Shown: positions 1 through 12,190 of the stretch, piece by piece
Position numbering within the stretch: position 1 is the stretch's first letter
How the letters are laid out: every line of letters starts with the position of its first letter
Origin: Marasmius tenuissimus
Lineage: Eukaryota; Basidiomycota; Agaricomycetes; Agaricales; Marasmiaceae
DNA: 64,000 nt
Assembly: GCA_029532415.1 (NCBI GenBank)
Contig: JAQOTA010000046.1
Span: 2,108,001-2,172,000 of the forward strand
Reading direction: 5' to 3'
Position numbers and translations under genes: made by a program
The notes under the pieces: generated by a model
What the model saw: only the letters and a program-made list of their open reading frames with translations
Told to the model about the DNA's origin: nothing
Databases searched by the model: none

Positions 1-3000
1 GAAGAACAAGCTATTTTCCAGAAAAACTTCTTGGGGTGTTTGATAGACGCCAGTCGAACCACAGAAGGACCCCAGAACCCGGAGACTCGTTGTTAATCAT
101 GATTCGTATCACAGCAACGCGTGGACTCTGCTTGCCATCGTCATTGAAGGACCAGTTACAGGTCTATCTGAAGGGTGTGGAGATTCAGACACCACAACGC
201 CGGGTAGACCGCTGATTCGGTGAGTCGAGAAAGACCTGCCGTCCATCCACCCCAATAATCAGAGTCTCCGTTGTGGCGAAGAACAGAGACGAAAGAAAAA
301 CATACACGCACGAAATGATCGATGTTCGCCAGTCTTCACGCCGTATCGTCAAGTACTTTATGTCGTCCAGAGACTATTCAGACCAAAATATGAGAACTCC
401 AGCGGGCTCGAGGTGGGCTCTTCGAATAGAGACACTCATCTAGCTCGAGGTCATCCTCGGTTTCGTTCTCGAAAGTAGCATGGTCGTCGCCGCACGGGTA
501 AGGTTTTCAGCACTACGAATATGACGATTGAATCTGGAAGTCCTCTGGGATTGCCCGACAGGCATAAGCAGAATCGCCCCGTCCCTAAGTCGTCACCACA
601 GCGCTCCTGAGTCCCGGCCGAACTCCAGTGAACTAGAGTGAGAGCTGACAGGCATGAAGAAGCTGTGAGACGGGTCCGTGTTCGTGAGCATCTCTGTGGC
701 GCCCAAGTATAGGGTAAAGATGACTCGCACAAACCGGTTCCGAAAAAGGTGTTCAGCTCGAGGTCGAATGTAGTCCTCTGTGCTTTCCTCTGCGCTACCC
801 GAGAGCAGCAGACCTCGGCAATAGTACGGTCCGTAGGGAAACATGATCGGCTACAGTCCTTATTGTTTTGAGGATAGAAGTTGGGACCCGTCATGACTAA
901 CTTGCCTGACGGTCCGCGAGCAGGTCAGAATCTGAGTGGACAAAAGCAGACAGAGAGAGCTCTCGCTGACACCAGCAATGTAAAATCCACACAAGAATCC
1001 GATATTACATCAATCGTTCGCATCCAGGTATGCCACTTTCTTGTTGCCTTCCCAAGGTTCCTACCTACGAAGTCATCTCTCCAACGAATCTAGGTGTTGG
1101 ATAGAAAGGCGAGTTCTCGTACCAGTCTGATGCCAAGGTGAGGTGGTGGTATTGTCATTCATTTTGGGTTCCGAAGGGTTCAGGTAAGCCGTCTGACGGG
1201 AAGAAGTTTGAGGCTGGAGAGCCTCAGCAAGGACAGAGAGAACGAAACGATGAAACGAGAGGTCGAAGGTAAAGCCTGTCGGCGGACCGGGATCCGGAGC
1301 AAAAGGCCCAGGGCGTGATTTAACGCACGTGACATCTAGTTCACCGTGTTCAGGTTTGGCTCGACCACACCACCACCACCACCGCCACGTCCCTCCTCTC
1401 CCGAACTCCGCGACGAATCGAGCACGGGCTCAAGAGATTCAAGCTATCTCTCCGCCAGAACTGATCGCTCATCATATCCCTGATGTCAAGAGTTCGCGTT
1501 ATCCACGTTATACATAGTCTCGGATTGACGATCCCTATCGAGGTGTGCAAGAATCTGAAGAGTGTGCCAGATGAAGCCGAAAAAGGGGTGCATATTGGGT
1601 GGCTGTAGGGCACTGCTCAGCCGACGCACAGGTGCGGCCAAAAACTAGGGTGTGATACGGTCTACTATACTTAATCAAACCAACTAACAGAACTTGAATT
1701 AGTGACGCGCTAGAGTCTATCACCCCACATCGTTCACGATCATCCCTATCCCAAACGAGGGTAGCGCCTTTGGCGGGATTGGCTTCTAAATGTCCTCGAG
1801 ATGATTCGTGATTTGGGAGCAATCAGAAACCCAAAGGCTCGGGAGATCTACTCGAGGGATGTGAGAGAGTTCTTGGAGGTGTATGAGGAGACTGAGTTTC
1901 GGTGGGTGAGAATTGGTTAATTGTGGAGCTTGAACTTCTGGCAACTATGATTGTGGGATCTGACATGCGTTTGTCTGCTCTTGCACATCGCACATCCCGC
2001 GCTTGTCGTCGTATGCGGCAGATTATGTCTGTGCTCATGTCCTTGTCTGGTGTTGTGACTATGCTAATCGTACCCGTATAGCTCAACTCACCGTCATCGA
2101 CACTCATCTTCGAGGTTTCATCAAGGTCCTGCGTCATGTCAGGCATTCACGTCAACTCTACGCTCTCCATGAGGGCCCTCTTCCGGAATTCAAGCTACTA
2201 GAGTATGTCGTTGAATATGACGCGCTTCGACGCGCCTCGTTCGAGTTCTTGCTTAGATTTATAAACCCGCTGCCTCGGCCCCGGGCGCTACCCCTTCTTA
2301 TAGTCGACCTGATAACTTCTGCTTCCCGGCGTCAGGTCCGTACCACCAATGGTCAGCTCACCGCTAGCGCCAACCGATGATAATCATCTACGATCTACGT
2401 GGACACTGGATCAAAAAGGTTCAGGACCAGGCACTCCACTTTCAAAACATCTGAGGATTTATTGGGTGCCTTTGTCTACATCGTCATTGGTGGGCTCAGG
2501 AGCAGGAACATTCGATTAGCAGGATCGTGTACAACCTCGAAAGACAGACTGGTTGTAGAATGCTTGGCGGCCCTGCTTGTACTGCGAGCGACCTTCGGAA
2601 AGCTTCCGCTCGAGGGTTGTCACCAGCATCACGATTCACAACTGTCAAATGACCCCACATCGTGAAAAGATCATTCATGTAATCCCGTACCGTCAAACCG
2701 ATTTTGATCAGTGGGAAAGTTGGGAAACGGCCGTATTTCGGGAATCGGAGGTGAGTGGATGTCGGAATCGTTCTCCCAATAGTCCCTCGTCTGAGGCTGA
2801 CTGGTAGCGAACTCCACCTGACTTCAGGCTAGCTACGATAGCGTAATTACCTCGTTTCTCGCCTCCTTACTCACCACCAACCCCACAACATGACGCTGGG
2901 TGTATATTGTAGGCTGTTTCCCCGCGCCGGTGCCACTGTGAGCGCTGATTCAGTGATTTCAGTGACTCGAAGATTTACTTCCGAGACTAACCCACTGCGT

Positions 3001-3595
3001 GTCCCCGTGCCAGGCCAGCCTTCACTCAGACTGTCATTATGCGACCTTCCCGGGGTACACCGTAACGCTGGCACCAGTGGATGATCAAGATGCGGGTTCG
3101 GGTTCTCAGAAGCTCTCCGTCGATGGATAGAGACTGTGTAATTCTAGAGTCCAGACTCTCAAAGTCCCAGGCCGCAACGACTTCGTTGTGCCTACAAGCA
3201 TATGGCCACCCGCTACTCGTCGTACGCGACCGAGGAGTGGCGAGGTGTACCTTCAAAATATGCTGTGTTGAGCGTGGGCTAAAGTAGCCCCTTATTAATT
3301 GAATACAATGCTCAGGTGAGCTCCTCCATCACCAAGTATCTCGATTGGGGAGCCAGGTGACCAACGCCGAATACTTTTACAGCTCATGACCATAAGAGGG
3401 GATACCAATAACCCCAAACCGGGAACCTAGGCGCCTCGGCCCTCTGCCCGCTGCGCCGATGGTGTTTGTTCATTTAAATACTGCTGTGGTTGGGAGGAGG
3501 TATAATTCTTTCTGTCTCCCCCATCTCTCACTTGAACGCGATCTGCGCCTGCACACATAACTACATTAACCGTTTCACGCGCACGTCACCACAAA
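1..3595. other. No supported gene (3.6 kb)
   Basis: I read both strands and found only short open frames (up to about 147 codons) with no recognisable domain, no convincing chain of exons and no repeat structure. The last 120 bases before the kinase-like gene hold an A/T-rich stretch near 3473-3480 and a pyrimidine-rich tract near 3508-3530, which look like that gene's promoter and 5' leader. Degenerate genes could be hidden here. I see nothing I would name. Confidence 0.5.
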
Positions 3596-4558
3596 ATGGT
3601 TCTCGGAATTACTAGGCCCATCGTCACTGGTGCCTCTCGTACGGCGACCTCGGTTGTCGCTCGTAATCATAATGTTCACGCTCTGGAGAGTGTAGCCCCA
3701 GCCCCGCCTCATCCTCATCCCCAGCCGATGCCCTTACCTGTGCCCGCAGCGACCCCAAGGCCCGGGTACACGTACGGGAGCCCAGTACCTCGTGGGCCAT
3801 CGGTGTCAGCACCAAGAAGCCAGTCTCCTCCACCACTCCCAGCCACAGCATTGTCGAGATCATCTCCCCAAGTCAGCGTCAACATGATCCCCGACTCTAA
3901 ACTCCTCACAACCCACAAACGCCACTCCGACTTTGACCCTCACCTCATTGCCACGGACTCGCGGTTCGCAGCTCAGTTTTACCGGTGGAAAGAGTGGCAT
4001 CGGAAAAACGCGTCGATGGTGAAGACGAAGATGGTCAGACCTGGGGATATCGTGGCTGGGAGTGTCAAGGGGGCACGACAGTCACAGCTACAGATGCAGG
4101 AGGCGAGTTTTAGACCTGGGATTTTCAAGCTACAGCTTCTCGAAGAAGTTCAAGATGCAGCGGAGGGCGCGGTGATGACGTATCGGTGTAAACTACTTTC
4201 GGTCGGGGATACGGTTATTCCTGGGGTGGGAGAGGCGAGGTCGAGGTTGTGTGTGAAGTTGTATGATGATCGGTTTTTCCCGAGCCCTTCGAATGTGGGC
4301 GTGGGGGGTGTTGAATCATGGTACCGACCTGAGGACAAGCACCGCTCTGCGGAGGATTATATGAGGAGCGAGTTGGAGGTGTACCAGCGAACGGAGGGCT
4401 GGAAGTGTCATGGGGCGTTCAGGGTGGGTTCATTGGCTTACACTTTCATTTCCGTGATGCTGACCGGTCCGCGGGTTTAGTTTGTACTATCGAGGGAGGG
4501 CCACTGGTTGCATGGGATTTTGTTGGAGGACGTACGTCCAAGTGCGCTGAAAGCTTGA
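3596..4558 (+). CDS. Protein kinase-like protein, N-lobe only
   Basis: Two exons, 3596-4423 and 4481-4558, with a 57-nt GT-AG intron in phase 0, give 301 aa. Residues 1-110 are Pro/Ser/Ala-rich and probably disordered. From about residue 160 the sequence resembles the N-lobe of divergent kinase-like proteins common in Agaricomycetes. It has a beta-strand region (VMTYRCKLLSVGDTVIPG), a Lys-containing strand (RLCVKLYDDRFF) and an acidic helix (MRSELEVYQR). Exon 2 supplies a hinge-like segment (GHWLHGILLEDV) and then stops. The whole C-lobe, including catalytic and activation loops, is absent, and I found no further exon before the tRNA gene. It is therefore either a naturally short family member or a truncated gene, and unlikely to phosphorylate anything. 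The start is the first ATG after a pyrimidine-rich leader. Fold assignment is by pattern recognition and moderately sure. Confidence 0.65.
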
Positions 4559-4726
4559 TTGAAGGGGCGCGCTTCATCACCAACTTGAAGATTGTACTTT
4601 TATGTAGCCGTATGTATGTAGCTTTTAGTGCGTGTACTATATAATGTCCATAGCAGAATTTAGTAATGGACTCTGTAGGATATTCAGGCCATATAGTAAG
4701 GGAGGCGTGCAATTTAAAAGAAAACA

Positions 4727-4818
4727 AGTGCCCGCCGTGGGTCGAACACGGGGCTTCAAGATATTGCGGATCTCGATATAGATTGCAATCTCACACTCTA
4801 CCACTGAGTTACGGGCAC
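4727..4818 (-). tRNA. tRNA-Cys (GCA) with intron
   Basis: On the minus strand the ends pair as GUGCCCG/CGGGCAC (4812-4818 with 4728-4734). The D-stem is ACTC/GAGT and the T-arm is CCGTG-TTCGACC-CACGG with a 5-nt variable loop. The anticodon loop carries GCA (plus positions 4784-4786), followed by A37 and an intron of about 20 nt (4763-4782) in the canonical position one base 3' of the anticodon. The discriminator base is U (4727), a known tRNA-Cys identity element. A TTTT run immediately 3' (4721-4724 on the plus strand) fits a Pol III terminator. Confidence 0.93.
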
Positions 4819-4996
4819 TTGGTTGGAGCTTCAATATATGAGTCAATAAGCGTCCAAGCCGTTCGATGACCGCTTCCGAGTCATAACCAACCCTCCGATA
4901 CCAATTTTAAATTCTCTCTTTTAAACCAGAACCACCACCAGCGCAGCACCTCAGTGTGCGCTCAACCCTCCCAGCGTTTTTTTCTTCACCTATTTT

Positions 4997-7763
4997 ATGC
5001 CCCATAGCTCCCCAATAGCATCCCCAAACACAATCTCAGAATCGTACAAATCATCCCAATCCAACCCAAGTTCTTATCAATATGGCTTCAGCGATCTCGC
5101 AAAGGAGAACCTCACCCATGTCACTTCGTATCTCGACCCTCAAAGTCTCCTTGCACTCGGCGGGGTAAACAGAATTCTGAATGAGCATGTGAAGGACGAT
5201 CATACGTGGCGAAGAGCATTTTTGCTCAACTTTTTGGGGGTCAAGCCCGAAGCTGACCTGGACGAGTCGACAGGGCTCCTTCTGAGGAGATCCGAGTCAT
5301 CTTGGGCTAGAGAATATGTCCTAAGGTGTTCCCTACGCAGGTATATGCCTCATCTGGACTCTAGAGGGTCTGATCTAACTCTGAGTCTTTTTTGTAGACG
5401 TTGGGAATCACTTCGAAACTCTACAATTGCATATGCCCCAGTTCATTCTCAAGTGTCTGATATTCACCTTTTGCGGAACTCGAACTCGAACGCACCTTCC
5501 AACACCATGAACACCTCCTTGCTGTCCTCCTCTCTCCAATACGGAATCGTATCCCGCTCCGTTGTCTTCGCTGGAAAACTCCTGAAAGGTTTTCTATCGC
5601 CTTCAGCGTCCGGTACCGGTCTGGGCATTGGCAACCCAAACACCGAGTTTGCACCAGACGTCTCGGCGTGTACTATGACCTCCGATGGAGGGACAGCCAA
5701 GATCTACTGGGGAATGCGGAACGGAGAGGTAGCGTTTTCGACATCGGCCAGGACGATGGATAAGAATACGAGGTCGGCCGCAAAGATTGTTAGATGCTCC
5801 GTCCTAGATCAACACGAAGGGGAGGTTCTCGAGTTGGCGTACACAAATGAGGAGGACGGGTATGTGGCATCTGCTGCCAAGGATGGCAGGGTGAAAGTTT
5901 GGGATGTGAAGAGTGCGAGATGTGTTTGGGCATCGGAGTACTTTGTGCCGGACTATCCGAAGGCGGTGAAGATTGCTACGAGCAAGGTTCAACAAGGGGA
6001 GTATGTGTTGGCCGCTGGGATGCAAAGTGGGGACGTGGTGATTTGGACGAACCTTCGATTGGACAGCACGGAGCCCCGGGGGACGGCGACGAAGATCAAA
6101 GTGCCTTGTCCTGTTCAGAAGGACAGTGACGCTAATCAAGCTTTACTCGACCCGACGATTACTGCTCTCCATCTAGATACGCACACCGACTCTCAATCGG
6201 TTCGTATCATCGTATCATACGACGGTCAATCTGAATTTTACCGAATCGACGTCCCTGTCACCACAACGCCCTCAGTATCAATCGCAACATTCAAAGACAC
6301 AAACACCTTCATCGGTACCATCACCTCGATCTATCCTTGCCTGAGCCCTGGTCGTACCGACGAACCGAGTTTCATCATTGCCGGTACCTCGATGGGGTGG
6401 GTTTGCGTTTACACTTACCCACCATCTTCTCCGACCCCAAATTCTACCGTCATTGAACCCGTCAAGAAATTCGAAGCCCACGCAGATGGTTCTAGCATCA
6501 CCGCCCTATACTGGACGAACACGACCCTCATCACTGGTTCCTCTACCGGATCGACTAGTGTCTTCGATGCGTATACGTTTGAGCGGTTAAGAGTGTTCGG
6601 AACGCCTGTTACGAGACCTCGGGGTGGTCATGCTCCAGAGATGCAGAGTGTGAGGAAGATCGTAGTCAGCGGGGAGAAGGACGTTATGGTTGTCGCTGTG
6701 GGCGATAGGGTTATGGGGTTCAAGGCTGATGTGGTGAAGAGGGATAAGATTGTTAATTTGGGGAGGAAGACCAAGGTGAAAGTGGGAAGTCATGCGGCGG
6801 TGAACTCGAAGGGATATAGTGGGTTTTCTTCATTGTTCGAGGTTTGATTGACACGATGCTCATTTCTTTTCCCCAGATCAATATGCCTTGAAGCAGCTCA
6901 TAAACGAGTCGGTACATGAGCACGAGAAAGAGGCGGAGCACATGAAGAAGGTGTATGATCGGGAACGCCAACAAAGAGACGATTTGGAGAAGTTGGGATT
7001 GGACGAGGTCGAAGCGGTGGAGTATGTGCTCATGCTTAGTAGAGATGAGGCGCTTCAACGTGAACGTGAGGAGCAGCAGGAGCGGGAGGTGCAAGCTTTG
7101 CTTGAGGAAGGGGTATTCGAAGGTGATTTCGACTTCGGTGAGAGGGTGGGAGCGGGTCCTTCGAGGTCTGTGCCCACTCCGCCTTCGAGTGAGAGCTCGA
7201 GTTCGAACGAGGGCTCTTCTCCACCGCCGTCTGTGTCGATGAACACACCGCCCCAACGACCGTCGAAACCGACGTATTCGCCTTATACACCACCACGCGG
7301 CAGTCAATCGTCGAATCAGAAGATCCAGATCTCACCGAGATCACGAGAGGAACCTTGGGAAGCTGGATGGGGAGGCGATCCGGCGGCTAGGTCTTCAAAT
7401 TTGAGTGGTGGTGGTGGTGGGATAGCAGTGTCCAAGTCATGGGGATCTGTTGCGAGTTCGATCTCGGACATGGAGTTAACGGGGAGGGACGGCGATGGGT
7501 TCCCGTCGATGGCTTCTACTTCGCCAAAGATCTCGAAGAGTACGAGTCTTGGAGAGGGGTCCAGTCGGAAGGGTGCTTGGGGAGGCGGGAGTCCGGCCCT
7601 GAAGGCTGTTGCTGGGCCATCACCGGCGAAGCAGACGGCTACTCAGGTATCGTCGTCGTCGAGCGGCGGACAGTGGAGGGTTGGTGAAGATGAGGATGAG
7701 GATTTGAAGCTTGCAATTCAGCTGAGCTTGGAAGAGGCGAGAATGAGAGGGGAAGTGGTCTAA
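4997..7763 (+). CDS. F-box / WD40 / UIM protein
   Basis: Three exons, 4997-5340, 5398-6818 and 6877-7763, give 883 aa. Intron 1 (57 nt) has no stop in frame, but its ends are a clear GTATAT...TTTGTAG pair. Intron 2 (58 nt) is needed to join the WD region to the C-terminal part. An F-box-like segment spans about residues 32-75 (LAKENLTHVTSYLDPQSLLA). WD40-type repeats follow between about 200 and 590; VASAAKDGRVKVWDVKSARC is the clearest. Next is a charged helical linker ending in DEVEAVEYVLMLSRDEAL, then a long Ser/Pro-rich stretch. A ubiquitin-interacting motif closes the protein (DLKLAIQLSLEEARMRGE). By family knowledge, an F-box with a UIM suggests an SCF ubiquitin-ligase adaptor that also binds ubiquitin. 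The substrate cannot be read from sequence. The start is the first in-frame ATG after a long pyrimidine-rich leader. Confidence 0.9.
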
Positions 7764-8181
7764 GTGAAGACGAGATACACTTTTGAGTCGGTGAAACGGC
7801 AATGGACGGTTCGAATAGAGTATGGTTATGTTTCTTCCTTTCTTCTCAAACCTACGTATGGCTTCCATTCATCTATGTCTATGCATCTGTATGGCACAAA
7901 CTCTTGTCTCTAGTTTACTTTACTTTTAATGCTGGGCTCGTTTGTCAAAGAATGCTGCCGGCGTTGTGGACGTTTGTGGGTCCACCATCGCGCTTTGAGC
8001 GCGAGAAGACGACAACCCTGACGTCATTTCTGAGGTCCCAATGACTGAATCAACCCACAGAGGCTACATATAAATTACGCCTCGAGCGCAAAGATTTCCC
8101 TCTTTCTTACCACCACCACCACCACCACAACCATCACCTCCATCGCTCCTGCAAACCCACCACTATTGCATACAAACAAAA

Positions 8182-8863
8182 ATGGCCGATTTCGAAGCCA
8201 TGGGCATCGACAAGGTACAAGACTGGCGAACTCGCGCTCCATACCACCCCAACGCCTCTGGCCACACAGAGTTCGACAGGAAATACGAAGGGAGCTGTCA
8301 TTGCGGCAAGATTCGATTCTGGTTGAGTAGGGAAAAGCCGTTGGCATCGAAGTATTGTCATTGTAAAGATTGTCAGGTGCTTCATGGTACGTGTGTATTG
8401 AAGCTCACTGCTCATAATGACTCATAATCTCTTCTTTTCCCCCATTGATTGCGGACAGGAGCACCATTCCAATGGGCAGCCATCTTTGAAAAGGAAGATC
8501 TCGTATTCGAGAACGGTTCTGAGGGGTTGAGTCATTATCAATCGGGGAGTAAGAAGGCACATTACGATCTTCCTTGCAAAGTGAGCTGCGAGTATTGTCG
8601 TGCACCGATTATGGATGAAGGAAGGAATATGGTGTTGATGTTCCCAACTCTCGTCAAGTTCAAGAGCAAGGAGGAGAGGGAGAGATTCGAGCCAGAGTGC
8701 GTTCGGTTCTCCCTTACGACGTTTTGGCTACTACTGACCCCGAGATCTGCATAGATGCCATATCTTTTACACGCAGAGAGTCATTGATATAGCCGATGGA
8801 AAGCCAAAGTGGGAGGGACTGGATGGGGAGGATAAGAGTACGTTGCTCAAGGACTTGCCATGA
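8182..8863 (+). CDS. GFA/CENP-V-type zinc enzyme
   Basis: Three exons, 8182-8386, 8459-8696 and 8755-8863, give 183 aa. The zinc ligands of the glutathione-dependent formaldehyde-activating (GFA) fold are visible: GSCHCGK near residue 35, KYCHCKDC near residue 58, and SCEYCRAPI in exon 2. A conserved block DEGRNMVLMFPTL follows. The family comprises small carbon-sulfur lyase-like zinc proteins; the true substrate of most fungal members is unknown, so I give no reaction. The ATG follows a (CCA)n-rich leader. The 3' end is the least certain part. I use the first in-frame stop at 8861-8863, but a GT at 8838 and AG at 8882-8883 would allow a different short C-terminus ending near 8914. Confidence 0.88.
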
Positions 8864-9070
8864 CTGGTACTGCTTGAGAATAGGAATTGGACTTCGATGT
8901 ACCACAAAGTAATCTTGGAAATGCCCATTATACATAAACTGCTACCCCAACACCCAACGGTTGTTCGGCGTGAATCTTGTTGATCATAAGACGCGTCAAT
9001 GTAGTTGCGACCGTTCTAACGTGTTAACAAGATAAGCATATTCCTCGAGCTCCCCGGCACGCGGGGAGAG

Positions 9071-11017
9071 TCAAAACGTAGCGTGCTCACTAAGATAATG
9101 TAAAAGAACTTCGTTCCCCGTAAAGTCGCCCAAATGTTCCTGCGTCAAGGGAGTAAGCACGGGCTTCTTCATGCAGCCCATCTCGTACAGATCGAGGTAG
9201 TCTGGTTCGATCGGCTGCGATGAGACCAGCTTTTCGAATCGCTCGAGCGACGCGACAGTCGACTCGACGAGGTTTGCGGGAGGCTCTGGGTATCCCTCCA
9301 CCTTCAACTCCGCGAGGAAGGAGCTGAGATCGTGCACTTCGTAGTCCGCTAGCGCGCCTCTACCAAACTCTGATGGAGAGGACTCGGAAGCAGCGGCCTT
9401 GGGTCGAAGGAACCCATACATGCTACTGTTCGTGCCGTACCGAATGGGATTTGAGAGGATCATGACGAACATCCAGCCTTCCCTGAACGCTTTGCCAGAT
9501 GGAAACGGCGAACAGATGATGGGACGTTGATACCAGTCTCCATCGACGCTGCTGGGTCCACTGCTCAGCATCGGTATGCCTTTCGCCTGACGATGGAGAT
9601 CATACGGGTCCTCCGAAGAATATATGGCGGTCCAAGCGCTGCATAGATCTGAAATCGACTGGAGGATGACGGAGGGTTTCAAAAGGGGAGTAGAAGCCAA
9701 GGAAGAATAGCGAGGTTGGAGCATGGGTTCAGGGTCGTTGAAGAAGAAGGAAAAGGCAGGATGACTCCAATTGCCGTACTTATTGAAGGAAAACATGAAC
9801 GGATGGATAAGCTCGTCGACGTGAAAGAAGAGGGAACGCTCTTCGTATAAAAAAGACTCGAGGTCGTCATCGGTGATTGAGGTCCCGTAAAGGACTAGAC
9901 GGTGGATATTAGGATGGTCTTTGAGAATCGCGCGGAGAGTTTCGATTGTAACGTTTTTGTTGTTGGAAACGTTAAGGTATTCGACAGGATGGGACTCTTC
10001 CAAGACAGACAAAACCTCGGTGAGGCCGTCCGATGGTATCTCGAGGTCGGTCAAAATGACTCTCGTAGGATTGGCCTCTACGATCTTTGAGATGAAGGCC
10101 AACACATTTCGTCCGTAGAAGGGGTTCTCCCCAGAGTGTTGGGCATGCCCAGCACGAAGGGCATCCAGGATTGCTGCCACCTTCTCAGGAATTCGAAAGA
10201 AGGGTTCTAGAATCTCCGAGAAACTGGCATCTTCGCTTTGGATGGCTTGTTGAATTGTAGGCCCCAACATGAGGTCTGCAAGAGTTGGCAAGGAGCATCG
10301 CACAGCTTTTTTGGGGACCTTTGGGCGAGTGAGACTATCGGAGGCTGGGCGACTAGTTTGGGGACAAGCTACTGCGAGCACGGATGGAGAGATTACTTGG
10401 AGTTCCTCGAAATAAGCAGCCAATGTTTCGTCGAGCGTTGGCTTATGATAAGAGATCTCGGTGTACTCTTTTGCGTTGAGAGGGTTCTTGCCATGGTGTT
10501 TATAGCAATAAGACGGGTCTTCGATGTTGGTGATATCGATTATAGTTATCCCTTCGTTATTGCCTGGGAGAAAGAAACCACGGTCAGACTCAACAAAAAG
10601 CAAGCTGCAGAACCTGCCCTTACTCGACGACTCGTAAAGCCCATGATCGACGTCCATCAGTTTATGCTCGTATCCGCTGACGGTTTCGGGGCTCGGTCCA
10701 AATGCCATGCCCAACAAGAAATTCGTGAAAGGGCAGGGATTGCCCCGCCATCGTCCACTTTCGGCTAACGACCGGATTTCTTCACGAATGATTTCTGCAT
10801 TGCTTTGCACTTTCACCAATTCAATGAAGCGACGTGTGGCCTCTATTGGCAGAGTTCCGTAGCACCTGAATTGGAGCGAGTGACTTTAAATAATACTCTG
10901 GAGACGAGAGATATGAAAATTTGCTGACCACTGTTGATGCCAACCAGCTATGCAGCGGTAAGTGGCCCTAGGATTTGGCAAACGAGAAATAACGTAGGCT
11001 TGGTGGTGCTGGCCCAT
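9071..11017 (-). CDS. MGQ(H/R)HQ-family protein, copy 1 (unknown function, LRR-like)
   Basis: Three exons, 11017-10929, 10865-10624 and 10563-9071, give 607 aa. Intron 1 is 63 nt. Intron 2 is 60 nt, stop-free, and placed by comparison with copy 2. The protein begins MGQHHQAYVISRL and continues with ATYRCIAGWHQQWCYGT, a hallmark of a large basidiomycete family of unknown function that I recognise only by pattern. A second conserved block is NNEGITIIDITN near residue 110. Residues about 260-350 contain leucine-rich repeat-like units (VEYLNVSNNKNVTIETLRAI, NIHRLVLYGTSITDDDL). The C-terminus has GYPEPPANLVEST and a late PLTQEHLGDFTGNE motif. No signal peptide or membrane segment is evident. It is paralogous to 22003-23946 and to the pseudogene pieces at 14.6-21.2 kb. 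Confidence 0.85.
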
Positions 11018-12190
11018 TGCCGTTGACGAAATGAAGCAAATGAGAGAGATGAAGGCGACGGCTTAAACGTGTCGTTGGGGTTAATGGTTGAAAATTGAGT
11101 AATTAGCGTGGTGGAAAGAAGCATAACTGAGGATTCGCAGTCATCGATACGGTTGCTGAGGACAAAGGAAGACTCCAGCTGGCGGCATTTGCCATTCCTG
11201 TCATGCATCATGGCTGTAGAAGGATAGAACGCGCCCATCATGCTAAGCGCTCATAGCGTTTCCCTTCAACACCACCACGGTCACCATGCTCATTGCTGCC
11301 TCATTCTATCTTCCGTCCCCTCACGGTCAACCTCTTCAAGCTCCCAAATCCTTCTTCTTGGAACTTCTATATCCTCGGTTATGACTTGGTACTACACGCG
11401 CAGTGATAAACAAAGGCTTAGCTACGCCGCACCCCAGAACCATTAACCTGTCACTGCCATAGGGTAGGATGGGTTGTCGCGTTTGAAGGTGGATTGTACT
11501 TCAATGTACGTTACTTTCTCACTGTGATGTTCCGCGAAACTCAGAATGATCTCATGTGTTCCAGGCGTACACAGAGAAACTTCCCAATTCACATACGGAT
11601 GGATGCGGCAGAGCCCAGACTCCCGGACTCACTACTCGAGCTCTATTTCGCATCTCTCGCCTGGCAGCGACATGACCTGCAGTCGTGCTGCACCATGCCT
11701 CGAGGCTCATATGGCGGTTCTTGCCGGACATGAAGCTTCCTCATCTGGTCCAACATTGAACAATGTTCTAATTATTCATTCATGCCTCGAGGCTGCAGGC
11801 ATCCTGTGACACCTGTGAAGCCGACTACACCCACATGACCTCCACAACAAAGGAGTTCTAAATGGGACAAGAGTAACTCACGGCTTTTCTTAGCATTCCA
11901 CAATGCCCGCGGCAGGTGATAATCTTAGAACCCCTCAAGCCTCGCGTTCGCCATGCCTCCAGGGTCGCTGGGTATAACTTTGCTCGTCAACTCTTCGAGG
12001 GACGCCCTGTGCCTTCATTTTCAGTCCGAGATAGAGACAGTACTAGAGCCCTGGAATTTCAGTACTCGATTCGGTGTTTGGTGAGCTCTATGTTGCGTTT
12101 TCCTAGTTGGGGGGGCTTACCCCGCTTCTTTCTGCAGATTAACTAGAAACTTAGACTTTCAGAGGTGGTAACCTCTACTTTTTTTGCGAG
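11018..12190. other. Intergenic between MGQ(H/R)HQ copy 1 and ferric reductase
   Basis: This is the divergent promoter region for the minus-strand gene at 11017 and the plus-strand gene at 12191. I found no coding region. The 14-base word CATGCCTCGAGGCT occurs twice, about 88 bp apart (near 11695 and 11783). No other structure was noticed. Confidence 0.5.

Noticed and set aside
451..894. 147-codon open frame on the minus strand
   Set aside because: It shows no recognisable domain, no splice partners and no composition typical of the real genes. It is probably chance.
10873..10980. Apparent in-frame TAG stop in exon 1 of copies 1 and 3 of the MGQ(H/R)HQ family
   Set aside because: This appeared only when exon 1 was read in the wrong frame. 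In the frame starting at MGQHHQ or MGRQRH the exon is open and joins exon 2 correctly.
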